This document shows, one piece after another, positions 25,886 through 32,906 of a stretch of DNA of 51,256 bases. The stretch's first letter is position 1; each line of letters begins with the position of its first letter. The notes under the pieces were generated by a model. It made no database searches, was not told the DNA's origin, and saw only the letters and a list, made by a program, of their open reading frames with translations. Source of the DNA: Labilithrix sp. (GTDB lineage Bacteria; Myxococcota_A; Polyangia; Polyangiales; Polyangiaceae); the NCBI GenBank assembly GCA_028287065.1, contig JAQBQJ010000465.1:1-51256 (forward strand), in the 5' to 3' direction. Both the position numbers and the translations under genes were made by a program.

Positions 25886-25969
25886 TCACGAGCGCAGCGA
25901 CGGGCGGCCTGCAGCGAGCGCGCAGGCAGCGACGACGGCGACGAGCGAGAGTCGGATGCGGTTGTTCAT
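25886..25969 (-). CDS. Short signal-peptide-like ORF (27 codons), possibly a truncated gene
   Basis: ATG 25969 is preceded by a strong ribosome site (GGAGG, seven bases upstream) and encodes 27 residues: MNNRIRLSLVAVVAACALAAG followed by a short basic end and TGA. It looks like a complete Sec or lipoprotein signal (VAAC) with no mature domain. It could be the 5' stub of a lipoprotein gene cut by a frameshift or deletion, or a small membrane peptide. Confidence 0.35.
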   Translation of the reverse strand: MNNRIRLSLVAVVAACALAAGRPSLRS

Positions 25970-26081
25970 GGTCGAGACCTCCGGGACCACACGGGTAGAC
26001 GCGCCCCGCCGTCGACGCACTCCACCGAAACGGCGTACGTCCGTGCACGATGCAGGTTTGTCCCCGTGGTAGTCTGGGACC

Positions 26082-26939
26082 ATGCGACGAGCGCGTGCGG
26101 CGCTGGCGATGCTGCTCATGTGGGGCTGTGGGTTCACGGGGACCGGCGCGGCATTGCCGGACGGCGGCGGTGACGCCGATGCGGGCGTCACGCCGGATGC
26201 AGGGACGACTGACACGATGGTCGCGCCGGCACCGATCCACGCCGGGACCGCGCTCGCCTTCAATGAGTCATCGCGTCAGTACATCGACTTCCCGAACATC
26301 CCGCTGCCGGCCGACTTCACCATCGAAGCGTGGATACGACCGGCGTCGAGCGGTCGCGAGGAGATGATCGTCGCCGAGGACAAGATCTTGAACCCGCCCG
26401 ATCAGTTCCGGCTCGCGCTCGTCGCTACGGGCGAGCTCTATTTCGCGATGTCCGACCAGAGCTCCAATTACTTCGGTCTCATGGACTACACGAAATCGGG
26501 TACGGCGCAGTTCGCGCTGCACTCGCCCTCGCCGCTGCCGACGGGGGCTTGGAGCCATGTCGCCGCGACGAAGAGCGGCGCCGACTTCGCGTTGCTCGTC
26601 GACGGGAAGATCATGTCGACCTTCAAGGCCGCGAGCGCGATGTTCGCCCGCGGGACGGAGCTCAGCTTCCGTATCGGCGCGCGCATGGGCAACGGCGGTC
26701 CGGACGGCTATTTCGATGGAACGATCGACGACGTACGTCTCTACACACGCGCGCGCTCGGCCGCCGAGATCGCGAGCGATATGAAAACCGCGCTCGTCGC
26801 GTCGAGCCCGGGCTTCGCCGACTTGTTGTCGTATTGGCGCTTCGACGAGGGCGCCGGCGCGACCGCACACGACGACAAGAAGGCCTTCGACGGAACGGTC
26901 AAGGGCGGCCCCACGTGGGTCCCGTCGGACGCGTTCTGA
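26082..26939 (+). CDS. LamG/concanavalin-like lipoprotein
   Basis: A 285-residue lipoprotein (lipobox LMWGC, Cys16) with an Asp/Gly/Ala linker and one LamG-type jelly-roll domain at about 50-235. Typical LamG strands are visible: YIDFPNIPLPADFTIEAWIRP, GAWSHVAATKSG, LLVDGKIMSTF and GYFDGTIDDVRLYTRARSAAEI. The last 40 residues add the YWRFDEGAGATAHD motif usually found at the start of LamG repeats. Such domains bind carbohydrate or protein on the cell surface. It ends 183 bases before a second, convergent LamG lipoprotein gene; the two are only distantly alike. ATG 26082 gives the signal directly. Confidence 0.85.
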   Translation: MRRARAALAMLLMWGCGFTGTGAALPDGGGDADAGVTPDAGTTDTMVAPAPIHAGTALAFNESSRQYIDFPNIPLPADFTIEAWIRPASSGREEMIVAEDKILNPPDQFRLALVATGELYFAMSDQSSNYFGLMDYTKSGTAQFALHSPSPLPTGAWSHVAATKSGADFALLVDGKIMSTFKAASAMFARGTELSFRIGARMGNGGPDGYFDGTIDDVRLYTRARSAAEIASDMKTALVASSPGFADLLSYWRFDEGAGATAHDDKKAFDGTVKGGPTWVPSDAF

Positions 26940-26949
26940 CGACGGCTCC

Positions 26950-27119
26950 TCACGGCGGCGAGACGACGACGTTACCGTCGTTCTGCGGGTAGACCCCACC
27001 GCAGCAATCCTTCGTGCCCTTCGCGACGAACGCGACGTCACGCACGAACGTCTTGCCATCCTTGAAGTCGATCGCAAAGCGACACGTGCCGGGCTCGCGT
27101 TTGCTTTCAGCGTCGCTGA
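26950..27119 (-). pseudogene. C-terminal remnant of an unrelated secreted protein
   Basis: After the LamG gene stop, a different minus-strand frame reads SDAESKREPGTCRFAIDF, then KDGKTFVRDVAFVAKGTKDC and CGGVYPQNDGNVVVSPP before TGA at 26950. The composition and codon use look genuinely coding, and the Cys-Cys-Gly ending resembles small secreted domains seen in myxobacteria, but there is no start codon and the frame upstream runs into the LamG gene. It is best read as the 3' end of a gene whose front was replaced when the LamG segment arrived. That segment's edge, at 27114, is where the similarity with 44846 also ends. Confidence 0.5.
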
Positions 27120-27269
27120 CGGTCACCGACCGGCAGCGTGGTAGTGCGCGAGGATCCGATCCGGTGTGAGCGCTTTCTCGTACACCGCAGCGTCGTCGAC
27201 ATCGCCGAAGAGCGTTCCGTACTTGGGTGAGAGCGCACCGATGCAGAAGCTGACGCCGCCCTTCGTCGC
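27114..27269 (-). repeat. 156-bp dispersed repeat, copy A (end of a LamG gene)
   Basis: This 156-base stretch is repeated at 44846-45001 in the same orientation, with only three mismatches and no gaps by eye. Copy A contains the last 49 codons of the LamG lipoprotein gene plus 9 bases beyond its stop. Confidence 0.92.
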
Positions 27270-28007
27270 GGCATTCCGGGTGTCGTTCAACGACCCGGCG
27301 ACGATTCCGTCTACCCAGACGAAGACGGTCGAGCCGTCGTATGTGACGACGAGGTGATGGTAGCTGCCGTCCTGCGCCAGCGGCGTCATGTAGACAGCCT
27401 GCGATGCTTCGTGGACATAACGCTCGAAATAGAAGCCGTCGGGCACCTGAAAGAAGAGGCCGTACTCCTCGCGACCCTTCGCATCCGTTGCGTCCTTGCC
27501 GAACAGAAAACGGTAGACACCGTCGGTCTTGGTCACCCGGTACCACGCCTCGAGAGTCATGGGCTTGCGACCCTCGAAATCGAAGCGAGGACCGGCGTCG
27601 ATACCGCCCGTGAGGCCGCTGAGCGAGATCGCCTTGCTGCCGGGGAACGCGCCCTGGGTCCCGAGCGCCACCTCCCCGAAGTAGGCGGCGTTCTGGACTC
27701 CGGTCGCGTCGAGGGCCACGGAGCCGCTCGTCTCGTCGAGACGGAGGTACAGCGCAGGGCCGTCCGCCAGCACCGCGGCCGCATACGTGTCGGCGACGCT
27801 CAGCGGAGCATCGGCGCGGCCGTCCGCATCGACGCGCGGCGCATCGGCGTCGGACACGTCGGCGTCGCGCGCCCCGGTCGACGGCGCCGCATCGGCGGCG
27901 CTCGGGCCGCCGGCGAGCCCCGACGTGCCGACAAGGAGGCTGCAGCCAAGCACCGCCGCCGCGGCCATCGCGGCTACGGCCATGACGATGCTCGATAGGC
28001 GCCCCAT
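27123..28007 (-). CDS. LamG/concanavalin-like lipoprotein
   Basis: A 294-residue lipoprotein: signal with lipobox AVLGC (Cys22), an Asp/Ala-rich linker with SDADAPRVDADG, and a LamG domain over about 75-290 (LYLRLDETSGSVALDATG, FEGRKPMTLEAWYRV, GSYHHLVVTYDGSTVFVWVDG, YGTLFGDVDDAAVYEKALTP). ATG 28007 is chosen over an upstream ATG at 28034 because it places the signal at the N-terminus. It is probably a cell-surface binding protein. Its last 147 bases lie in a 156-bp repeat that has a near-identical partial copy at 44846-45001, so this gene appears to be the source of that duplication. Confidence 0.85.
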   Translation of the reverse strand: MGRLSSIVMAVAAMAAAAVLGCSLLVGTSGLAGGPSAADAAPSTGARDADVSDADAPRVDADGRADAPLSVADTYAAAVLADGPALYLRLDETSGSVALDATGVQNAAYFGEVALGTQGAFPGSKAISLSGLTGGIDAGPRFDFEGRKPMTLEAWYRVTKTDGVYRFLFGKDATDAKGREEYGLFFQVPDGFYFERYVHEASQAVYMTPLAQDGSYHHLVVTYDGSTVFVWVDGIVAGSLNDTRNAATKGGVSFCIGALSPKYGTLFGDVDDAAVYEKALTPDRILAHYHAAGR

Positions 28008-28168
28008 CTCTCGACGGTAGCCGCCTTGCGCCAACAGGTCACGTCAACGCCGACTTCTCCTGGGCCAAGCGCTCCTTGGCCCACGCCGACGCTCTGCGAA
28101 GATGCGTTCGTCGAGCGTCGCGACGACCTCCTCGCGTTCGGACTGCCCGGCAGAGGCAAGACCCACGT

Positions 28169-29236
28169 CTACTTCGCAACGCGATAGGTAATTCGGATCT
28201 GGCCATTGGCGCCGTCACCGGGGCGACCGTCGCCGCCGCCGCCGCCGCCGCCGCCCGGAGCACCTCCGTTGCCACTCAGTACGCCGAAGAAGCCCGGTCC
28301 GCCGGAGGCGCAGCCGCAGCCACCGCCACCGCCACCGCCACCACCCTCGACGGATGCGCCGCCCGCGCCGCCGTTTCCACCGACCGTTGTGCCGCTGCCT
28401 CCACCACCGCCGCCCGCACCGTCGGTTCCGGCTGCACCACTCGGGGCGGGCGGAGCCGTCGCGGCCGCGCCACCGGCGCCGCCCTTCCCGCTGCTTCCGC
28501 TCGCGCCTCCCGGACCGCCTTGATTGACCGAATTGTCGCTGCCGTTGGCGCCGGCGTTGCCGCCACCGCCACCACCGCCGCCGAAGCCGCCGGTGATGTC
28601 GCGACCGCCGCTGCCGCCTTCGCCGAGCGGGCCGGCGGCGCCGCCGCCACCGCCGAACCCGTTGTCGGTTCCAAGGCTTTGACCTTTGCCGCCCGCGAAC
28701 GAGATCTCGCCCGCCCACGGACTGAGGTCACCGCCGCCAGGCGCGAGCACGGTGCCGGTGCTTCCGAACCAGGTCTGGCCCCCTGCTTGGCCAGCTCCGC
28801 CTTGACCGGTCCTCGTGACACCCGTCCCGCCGGCGCCGATCTGAATCGAAACGCTGCCGTTCGAGACGGGCACGTTGCGCGCCATCGAATACGAACCGCC
28901 TTGGCCGCCCTTGGACGTGACATCGTCGAAGCCCGCTTGACCGGCGCCCCAACATTCGACTTTGTCGAGCACGCTGACGTTGCTCGGCACGACCCAACCC
29001 TTCTGCGTCGGTTGCGTGAGGGTCACCGTGACCGAGGCCTTGCCGTCGGGCGTGCCCGAGGAGTCGGCCGTCGCATCGGAGGTAGGGGAGCCGTCTTGCA
29101 GGGAGCTCTCTGGCAGTGCGTCGGGCCTCGCGGCGTCACCGGCACCGCTCAAGCCATCCACGCTCGTAATCAGGGTGCAGCCAACGACGGCGGCGGGGAG
29201 GATCAGAATGAATGCTCGGACTACAGCAGAGGGCAT
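28169..29236 (-). CDS. Gly-rich (PGRS-like) lipoprotein
   Basis: A 355-residue lipoprotein (lipobox AVVGC, Cys20). A short Asp/Ser-rich linker is followed by VTVTLTQPTQKGWVVPSNVSV, a strand pair that often opens Gly-rich domains, and then by over 200 residues with runs of Gly (up to nine) broken by Ala, Ser and Asn, e.g. GGKGQSLGTDNGFGGGGGAA. The C-terminus GANGQIRITYRV is the usual closing strand of such Gly-rich domains, found in phage tail spikes and bacterial surface proteins. Poly-Gly helices packed side by side are a likely structure, by inference. No catalytic feature is seen. It is monocistronic by spacing (161 bases to the next LamG gene). Confidence 0.8.
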   Translation of the reverse strand: MPSAVVRAFILILPAAVVGCTLITSVDGLSGAGDAARPDALPESSLQDGSPTSDATADSSGTPDGKASVTVTLTQPTQKGWVVPSNVSVLDKVECWGAGQAGFDDVTSKGGQGGSYSMARNVPVSNGSVSIQIGAGGTGVTRTGQGGAGQAGGQTWFGSTGTVLAPGGGDLSPWAGEISFAGGKGQSLGTDNGFGGGGGAAGPLGEGGSGGRDITGGFGGGGGGGGNAGANGSDNSVNQGGPGGASGSSGKGGAGGAAATAPPAPSGAAGTDGAGGGGGGSGTTVGGNGGAGGASVEGGGGGGGGGCGCASGGPGFFGVLSGNGGAPGGGGGGGGDGRPGDGANGQIRITYRVAK

Positions 29237-29401
29237 ACGCTTCGAATCATCACCTCTTGGCGCGGTAAACGGAAGAACGAGCTATCGCCGGACGCGTTCT
29301 ACGTCACCTTCAGCTGGCTCCCGCCGCCGCTCGTGAGCGGCACCAATCACAGCCGTTGCGAGCGGCTCACGCTCGAAACCCTCGGCTCTGTCGGGGGATC
29401 G

Positions 29402-30253
29402 TCAGTCGCCGTCGGGCGACGCGGCGCCGTCGGAGGGCGGTGCGCCGCCGTCGGACGGAGCGCCGTCGCGCGACGCCGCATCGCCGGCGTCACCCGCAGG
29501 CGAAGGCGGCGGGGGCACGGGCTGCTGTGGCGGAGGGGCCGTCTTCGCGAGCTCGGTGGTCACCCAGCGGAACAGATCGCTCACGAGGACCGACGCCGAC
29601 GCGGCCTGATCTTGCTCCTGCTCGAGCACGATGTCGCTCGCGCCCGTCACGGTGATGCCGTTGAGCTGCGGCTTCGCCTCGAGCGTGAGGGTGAGGTTGC
29701 CCGGCTCGACGACCGTGACCGTGAAGAATGCCACCGAGGCCGAGAGCGCCGTCGCGTTCACGATCTTCAGCGTGTACGGCGACCCCGCCGCCTTGTGCTG
29801 CACGGTGTGGAGCTTCGTGAACGGCGAATGGTCCATCGCGAGCGTCACGTCGAAGTCCTGCGTGAGCGAGCCGCCGAGCGAGCCCTGGCGCGCCCCCGGC
29901 GTGAAGTGCTGGAACACCGGCGCGCCCTGCGCGTTCTTCACGGTGCCGAGGCGGCTCGTGTTGCCGAGGAGCGTCGTGAGCCGTGTGAGCACCGCGTCGC
30001 CCGTCTCGCCCTGCGCGCCGACGATGCAACCGGCGAGCGTCGTGTGAGCGCTGCCCGCGATCGTTCCGCCGCCCGGCGCGGCCTTCGGCGCCGTGTGCAC
30101 CGTCGGCGTCTTGCATTGCGCGACGGTCAGCGACGTGAGCGCGTCGGCGGCGGTGGTGTCCGAGTCGTCCTCGCTCGTGGCCGCGCAGGCGGCGATGAAG
30201 ACGAGCGTGGTCGAGACGGCGGCGAGGCAGGAGAGCTTGCGCATGCCTCCCAT
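29402..30253 (-). CDS. Lipoprotein of unknown function with Pro/Asp-rich tail
   Basis: A predicted lipoprotein of 283 residues (lipobox FIAAC, Cys23) that I do not recognise. The central 180 residues look beta-rich and soluble (FFTVTVVEPGNLTLTLEAKP, DFDVTLAMDHSPF). They are followed by a helical segment and a C-terminal low-complexity tail of Pro, Asp, Gly and Ala (QQPVPPPPSPAGDAGDAA). Two nearby in-frame ATGs (30253 and 30244) both give a signal; 30244 has GGGAGG only one base upstream, too close, so 30253 is shown. The upstream 330 bases hold no gene, so this is probably transcribed alone. Confidence 0.7.
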   Translation of the reverse strand: MGGMRKLSCLAAVSTTLVFIAACAATSEDDSDTTAADALTSLTVAQCKTPTVHTAPKAAPGGGTIAGSAHTTLAGCIVGAQGETGDAVLTRLTTLLGNTSRLGTVKNAQGAPVFQHFTPGARQGSLGGSLTQDFDVTLAMDHSPFTKLHTVQHKAAGSPYTLKIVNATALSASVAFFTVTVVEPGNLTLTLEAKPQLNGITVTGASDIVLEQEQDQAASASVLVSDLFRWVTTELAKTAPPPQQPVPPPPSPAGDAGDAASRDGAPSDGGAPPSDGAASPDGD

Positions 30254-30256
30254 CAA

Positions 30257-30588
30257 GCCAGAATGGTGCCAGTGTAGGAGAAGCGCCGCAACGCGTGTTT
30301 CATGGCAGAAACGACGTTCTTCGAGCGGTGATCGCGCCGATCATTGAGGAGCGACCATCTCAGCGCGCGGATCGCCGCGAGGGCCTACCCGTCCGGTGCG
30401 GCGAGCTTTTTACAGGTACGTGTCCGCAATCCTGCGTCCTCGAGCGCGACGAATGCGCCCCGCAATCTCTGTGCGGCCTCGACCGCTCCAAACATCCCCG
30501 ACCGCACGTCTCCCAGGCTCGACCCCGTCGACCAACGGCTCCGACAGCCAGCTTTCCAATCGCGCTTCTTCTTCCTACGCGCTGAGTG
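30257..30588. other. Intergenic region of 332 bases
   Basis: No supported gene. A minus-strand 36-codon frame (about 30395-30505, MFGAVEAAQRLRGAFVALED onward) is open, but it lacks a ribosome site and any recognisable domain; it may be chance or a relic. The region otherwise holds the promoter side of the lipoprotein ending at 29402 and the 3' side of the Cys-rich lipoprotein ending at 30589. Confidence 0.4.
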
Positions 30589-30879
30589 TCAATCGCAGCA
30601 CATGCACGTGCTCTTGCCGTTGACGACGAGGTAGCCGTTCGGACAACGCATGCACGAGCCGACGAGCGGGGGATCGCCACACGACGTGGCGTCGAGATCG
30701 GGGGTGGCGTCGATCGTCGGAAAGGGCGGGAAGGTTTCATCGGCCGAGGCGTCCGAGGCGGCGCCTGCGTCCTCGTCGAGGTCGGCGACCTCGACGCGTT
30801 CGCGCTCGCATGCGCCGAGCCCAAGGGCGAGTCCCGCGGACAGCGTGATGGCGAGCGCGATCGTGCCGAGCGTCTGCAT
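30589..30879 (-). CDS. Short Cys-rich lipoprotein
   Basis: A 96-residue predicted lipoprotein with signal LALGLGAC (Cys24), an acidic Asp/Ala linker (DLDEDAGAASDASADE) and a compact Cys-rich end: SCMRCPNGYLVVNGKSTCMC plus a final Cys-Asp. The end motif, C-x2-C-P-x-G, then T-C-x-C-C, is shared with the neighbouring upstream lipoprotein, though the rest differs. The Cys pattern could form disulfides or bind metal; I know no named family for it. ATG 30879 is preferred to an upstream start at 30906 that would overlap the previous stop region and lengthen the signal. It lies 7 bases after the upstream gene's end, so the two form an operon. Confidence 0.7.
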   Translation of the reverse strand: MQTLGTIALAITLSAGLALGLGACERERVEVADLDEDAGAASDASADETFPPFPTIDATPDLDATSCGDPPLVGSCMRCPNGYLVVNGKSTCMCCD

Positions 30880-30886
30880 GCTTCGT

Positions 30887-31387
30887 TCAGGGGGTCTTGC
30901 CGTCATTCGTCGTGGCGCAGCAGTCGCAGGTCGGCTGCCCGTCGTTCTGCTTGTAGCCGTTGATGCCGCCGGGGCACTGGGCGCAGAACGCGTTCATCGG
31001 CGGGCCACCGCAGACCTCGGTCGGCGCGGCCTCGCACACGGTGCCGACGCCGCCGAAGGCCGCGCACGTATCGCTCTGTCCGCCGCCGCGGCTCGCGTGC
31101 CAGCCGTTGTCGGAGCAGCAGGAGATGCCCTCGGGGTAGTAGCCGTCGGGCTTCGTGGCGAGATCGCAGCAGGTGCCGCCGGCGTCGGCGTCGGCGTCGG
31201 CGCTCGCGTCGGCATGGGCCGTCGGGTCGCTCGTGGCGGCGGCGCCATCTTCGCCCGTGGAGATGGCCTTGATGTCCTGATCGGTGGCGCCGCCGTTCGG
31301 CGCGGGCGTCGCGCTCGAGCACGCGAGGGTGGTGGCGACGAGCGTCGCCGAGAGAAAGAGAAGCGTGGCGCGGGAAAGCGTGGTCAT
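30887..31387 (-). CDS. Cys-rich lipoprotein with the same C-terminal motif as its neighbour
   Basis: A 166-residue lipoprotein: signal ending TTLAC (Cys23), an Ala/Asp linker with an (Ala-Asp)n run, then a region with 13 cysteines (GGTCCDLATKPDGYYPEGIS, CCSDNGWHASRGGGQSDTCA). The end, AFCAQCPGGINGYKQNDGQP then TCDCC, repeats the C-x2-C-P-x-G ... T-C-x-C-C pattern of the next gene. Function is unknown; a disulfide-stabilised surface domain is likely. The (Ala-Asp) run is encoded by GTCGGC-type hexamers (31180-31216). The start ATG 31387 follows GAGG. The next gene begins 7 bases downstream. Confidence 0.75.
   Translation of the reverse strand: MTTLSRATLLFLSATLVATTLACSSATPAPNGGATDQDIKAISTGEDGAAATSDPTAHADASADADADAGGTCCDLATKPDGYYPEGISCCSDNGWHASRGGGQSDTCAAFGGVGTVCEAAPTEVCGGPPMNAFCAQCPGGINGYKQNDGQPTCDCCATTNDGKTP
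31180..31216 (-). repeat. GTCGGC hexamer tract coding for Ala-Asp runs
   Basis: Four or more near-identical hexamers in the Cys-rich lipoprotein linker; a second, unrelated GGTCGG tract at 31945-31975 codes for Thr-Pro repeats in the putative anti-sigma factor. Confidence 0.7.
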
Positions 31388-31518
31388 GAGATGCCTCGAA
31401 GGGGGTGTGAATCACACCCCACGAGCTCCCGAAGGTCGCTCAGGGGTGGGTCGTCCTACTCGTTCGGTGAGTGGGAGCCCCTCGACGGTTTCATCACCCG
31501 GCACCGCTGATTTTCATG

Positions 31519-31541
31519 CGGGCCCATGATTTCAGGGCCCG
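31519..31541 (-). terminator. Hairpin overlapping the anti-sigma stop codon
   Basis: CGGGCCC (31519-31525) and GGGCCCG (31535-31541) form a perfect 7-base stem with a 9-base loop that includes the TGA of the upstream minus-strand gene. No T-run follows, so it may be a weak terminator or RNA-stabilising stem. Confidence 0.4.
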
Positions 31542-32323
31542 GCGAGCCCTCGGACACGCGCAGCGTGGACGCTCTGCGGTCGCTCGGCGAGGAAGCGCTG
31601 CGCGCGACGGCGTCCGAGATCGGCGGTGGTGCTCGAGGTCGAGCCGACCAGCGCCTCGATCGTGAGGACCTCGCGCTCTTCTTCGAGGGGACCGTTCGGG
31701 AAGAGGCGCGCGAGGCGATCGAGCTCGGTGAGCGCGGCGGCGGGGTTCTTGTCGCGCAGGAGCCGACGCGCGCGTTTGACGCCTTCGGTTTCTTCGCGGA
31801 GGCGATCGGCGGCGACGGTAGCCGGGACGATCGTGGGGCTCGCGGCCGATGCGGTGGGCTCCGGGGCGACGGGGGAAGTCGGGCGTTGCGGGAGCGAAGA
31901 TGTGGGCTTTGCGATCGCGATGGGGAGGGGCTGCGGGACGGGGAGCTCGGTCGGGGTCGGGGTCGGGGTCGCGGGCGTTGCGGTTGCCAGAGCCACGGGG
32001 GCGGCCGTTCGGGAAACGGGCGCGGGTGCTTCGGTGCGCGTGAGGATCCAGATCGAGAGCGCTCCGGCGCCGAGCGCTGCGGCCGCCATGAGCTTTGCGC
32101 CGGTGCTGATGGCGCCTGCGCCCGCTGTGCCGCCGCCGGCTGCGCCGCCGCTGCCGTTGTCTGGGCCTCCTGAGCCGGGGCCGGCCGGGAGAGTAGCGGC
32201 GACCTTCGCCCAGACGCTCGCGCGCATCGATGCCGTGGGCTCGGCCTTCGAGAGTGTCGTCACGAGCTGGCGCGCGTCTTCGCTTTCGTCGTCGGTCTCG
32301 GTCCAGCGTTTCGGATCGGTCAT
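31532..32323 (-). CDS. Single-pass membrane protein, putative anti-sigma factor
   Basis: A 263-residue protein whose ATG overlaps the TGA of the ECF sigma gene by four bases (ATGA). The first 45 residues are cytoplasmic and helical (EDARQLVTTLSKAEPTASMR), then comes a Gly/Ala linker, one transmembrane helix at about 77-94 (KLMAAAALGAGALSIWIL) and a periplasmic part with Thr-Pro repeats and a C-terminal helical pair (VKRARRLLRDKNPAAALTEL) resembling a TPR unit. No zinc-binding anti-sigma motif (H-x3-C-x2-C) is present. Anti-sigma function is inferred only from coupling to the sigma factor, membrane topology and family precedent in myxobacteria. Confidence 0.75.
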   Translation of the reverse strand: MTDPKRWTETDDESEDARQLVTTLSKAEPTASMRASVWAKVAATLPAGPGSGGPDNGSGGAAGGGTAGAGAISTGAKLMAAAALGAGALSIWILTRTEAPAPVSRTAAPVALATATPATPTPTPTELPVPQPLPIAIAKPTSSLPQRPTSPVAPEPTASAASPTIVPATVAADRLREETEGVKRARRLLRDKNPAAALTELDRLARLFPNGPLEEEREVLTIEALVGSTSSTTADLGRRRAQRFLAERPQSVHAARVRGLAGP

Positions 32324-32847
32324 GATGCGACCTCCGCGCGAGCGTTGTTTTCAGGGGCCGCGGCGAGCAAGCGTTTCACGCCCTCGCGTGCGAGCCGGAG
32401 CCGCGAATGCACGGTGGCGATGGGCACGTCGGTCGCCTCGGCGATCTCGGCGCCCGTCCACTCCTCGATCTCGAACAAGGCGAAGACGATGCGTTGCTCG
32501 TCGGGCAGGGCTCGCACGATGGCTTCGGCGCGTGCGAGTGCCTCGTTGCGCTCGCCCCACACGGCGAGGTCGCTCTTGCTGTCGGGCACGTCGCGCGTGG
32601 TTTCGTGCTCGTCGAGTACCTCGAGGCGTGAGGGCGCGCTGCGCCTCAGATCGCTCGCGATGCGGCGGGCGATCCCGAACAGCCAAGTGCGCATGGTGGA
32701 GCGGCCCTCGAAGCGATCGAGCGAGCGGAAGGCGACCGTGAAGACCTCCTGGACGGCGTCGGGCAGCATGCGCTCGGGCACGCCGAAGCGATTCAACGTC
32801 CGGAAGACGAAGCCGACGTGCTCGTCGTAGATCGCTCGAAAATCCAT
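32320..32847 (-). CDS. ECF-type RNA polymerase sigma factor
   Basis: A 175-residue ECF sigma factor. Region 2 covers about residues 5-70, with DAVQEVFTVAFRSLDRFEGR and TWLFGIARRIASD, which bind the -10 element and core polymerase. Region 4 covers about 112-165, with LPDEQRIVFALFEIEEWTGA and a helix-turn-helix ATDVPIATVHSRLRLAREGV for -35 recognition. No extra domains are seen. It lies 59 bases downstream of the barrel protein gene on the same strand and is coupled by ATGA to the putative anti-sigma gene, so the three may be co-regulated. The inducing signal is unknown. Confidence 0.93.
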   Translation of the reverse strand: MDFRAIYDEHVGFVFRTLNRFGVPERMLPDAVQEVFTVAFRSLDRFEGRSTMRTWLFGIARRIASDLRRSAPSRLEVLDEHETTRDVPDSKSDLAVWGERNEALARAEAIVRALPDEQRIVFALFEIEEWTGAEIAEATDVPIATVHSRLRLAREGVKRLLAAAPENNARAEVAS

Positions 32848-32906
32848 CGATCAGTGCCCGCAATGACCTAGTGGGGAGAGCCGGGCGTTCTCATCACTCT
32901 ACACGC

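Noticed and set aside
28076-30277. 733-codon plus-strand frame antisense to the Gly-rich and Pro-tail lipoproteins
   Set aside because: It is a mirror of Gly- and Pro-rich codons (Ala/Thr/Arg runs) and has no recognisable domain or ribosome site.
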